A stretch of 44,766 nucleotides of DNA from a virus. Both the position numbers and the translations under genes were made by a program. The stretch covers positions 1-44,766 of the IMG/VR virus record IMGVR_UViG_3300020462_000010. One strand, written 5' to 3'. How positions within the stretch are numbered: position 1 is the stretch's first letter; each line of letters starts with the position of its first letter. This document shows, piece by piece, positions 44,179-44,766 of the stretch. The notes beneath the pieces are model-generated. The model made no database searches. It was given only the letters and a program-made list of their open reading frames with translations, and was not told where the DNA came from.

Positions 44179-44766
44179 ATGAACAAACTCGTTATATTTG
44201 ACCTTGATGGAGTTCTTATTGATAGTAGAGATATGCATTATGAAGCACTTAATCATGCTTTGAGTAATGTAGATCGAAAATATGCAATCGGTAGAGAAGA
44301 ACATCTCAGTATTTACGATGGTCTTCCTACATCTAGAAAACTTAATCTTCTCACCGAAAGAAAAGGACTACCCGTCGATCAGCATCAGCAGGTATGGGAA
44401 GATAAGCAAGTTGAAACTCTTAATATTTTTGGTAAACTAGGACAAGATTACCAGTTGATGCATTATTTCAAGCAACTTAAGGATAAGGGATATCAGGTTG
44501 CTGTAGCTAGTAATAGTATACGTAATACTGTTAAACTTGTTCTTCTTAAGTTGGGATTGCTTGAATTTATTGATTACTACATGAGTAATGAGGATGTTCA
44601 TAGAAACAAACCTTTTCCAGAAATGTATTGGAACTGTATGACTGCTTGCAATGCACTTCCTAAAGATACTGTTATCTTGGAGGATAGTCATATTGGTAGG
44701 CAGGGTGCTCTTGATAGTGGATCTCATTTAATTGCTATTGAAAATCGTGATCATTTAAATCAAGAT
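44179..44766 (+). CDS. HAD-superfamily phosphatase (partial, runs off the window)
   Basis: From ATG 44179 the frame stays open to the end of the window (196 codons without a stop). HAD motifs are in order: I FDLDGVLIDS (nucleophile Asp8, Asp10), II VAVASNS, III NKPFPEMY (Lys) and IV ILEDSHIGRQGA. Such small-cap HAD enzymes dephosphorylate sugar phosphates, fitting the sugar cluster. The C-terminus is missing. Confidence 0.85.
   Translation, partial: MNKLVIFDLDGVLIDSRDMHYEALNHALSNVDRKYAIGREEHLSIYDGLPTSRKLNLLTERKGLPVDQHQQVWEDKQVETLNIFGKLGQDYQLMHYFKQLKDKGYQVAVASNSIRNTVKLVLLKLGLLEFIDYYMSNEDVHRNKPFPEMYWNCMTACNALPKDTVILEDSHIGRQGALDSGSHLIAIENRDHLNQD

Noticed and set aside
1-44766. CRISPR arrays, insertion sequences, rRNA and attachment sites
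   Set aside because: No regularly spaced repeats, transposase, rRNA or duplicated tRNA-end sequence was seen.

Overview
The window looks like part of the genome of a T4-like contractile-tailed phage of marine picocyanobacteria (a Synechococcus or Prochlorococcus myovirus). The T4 core replication genes come in the order typical of marine T4-like phages: sliding clamp gp45, clamp loader gp44 and gp62, RegA, DNA polymerase gp43, UvsX, helicase gp41, then primase gp61 and NrdA/NrdB. Between them sit auxiliary genes typical of cyanophages: hsp20, purN, purS, mazG, pstS, and a truncated gnd-like gene. DNA is AT-rich, genes are packed with ATGA or TAATG overlaps, and nearly all lie on the + strand. 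No photosynthesis gene is present here, so the host assignment is an inference; a phage of another marine bacterium is not excluded.

Layout. 1-7240: end of an unknown gene, a DUF3310 protein, gp45, gp44, purN, purS, a Dam-type methylase, gp62, regA and hsp20, with many small genes between. 7241-9373: promoters, two micro-ORFs, an unknown 358-residue protein and a tandem pair of paralogues. 9373-16500: gp43, uvsX, gp41, a gp41 ATPase-domain paralogue, mazG and small genes. 16500-22620: late virion genes, several preceded by the T4 late-promoter octamer TATAAATA. 22636-27205: gp61, nrdA, nrdB and a cysteine-rich small protein. 27258-33637: a lysine/alanine-rich virion-type protein, a GIY-YIG nuclease, a tail-lysozyme-like protein, a secreted HExxH protein, holin-like membrane proteins and a thermonuclease. 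33623-35246: three exported proteins, the only minus-strand genes. 35523-36141: a candidate structured RNA and five tRNA genes (Arg, Asn, Thr, Ala, Gly). 36280-38193: two small outer-membrane barrel proteins and PstS behind a Pho-box-like repeat. 38231-40638: small conserved-looking genes. 40724-44766: a nucleotide-sugar and glycan modification cluster running off the window.

How it works together. Replication proteins, RNR, purine genes and MazG serve nucleotide supply and DNA synthesis. The porin-like proteins and PstS would serve phosphate capture in P-poor water. The late region builds and releases virions. The sugar cluster probably alters a surface glycan or decorates virion components.

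The most notable unannotated structure is regulatory. At six gene boundaries an intrinsic terminator hairpin carries a -35-like TTGNNN in its loop or 3' arm, and a TATAAT-type -10 follows the T-tract at 16-17 bp, so each terminator is also laid out as the next promoter. Other items: a roughly 98-nt structured RNA candidate directly before the tRNA cluster, a cUUCGg hairpin in the hsp20 leader, a three-fold 20-bp repeat at gene junctions, a second gp41-like ATPase, and a secreted-protein gene with no ordinary start codon next to its signal peptide.
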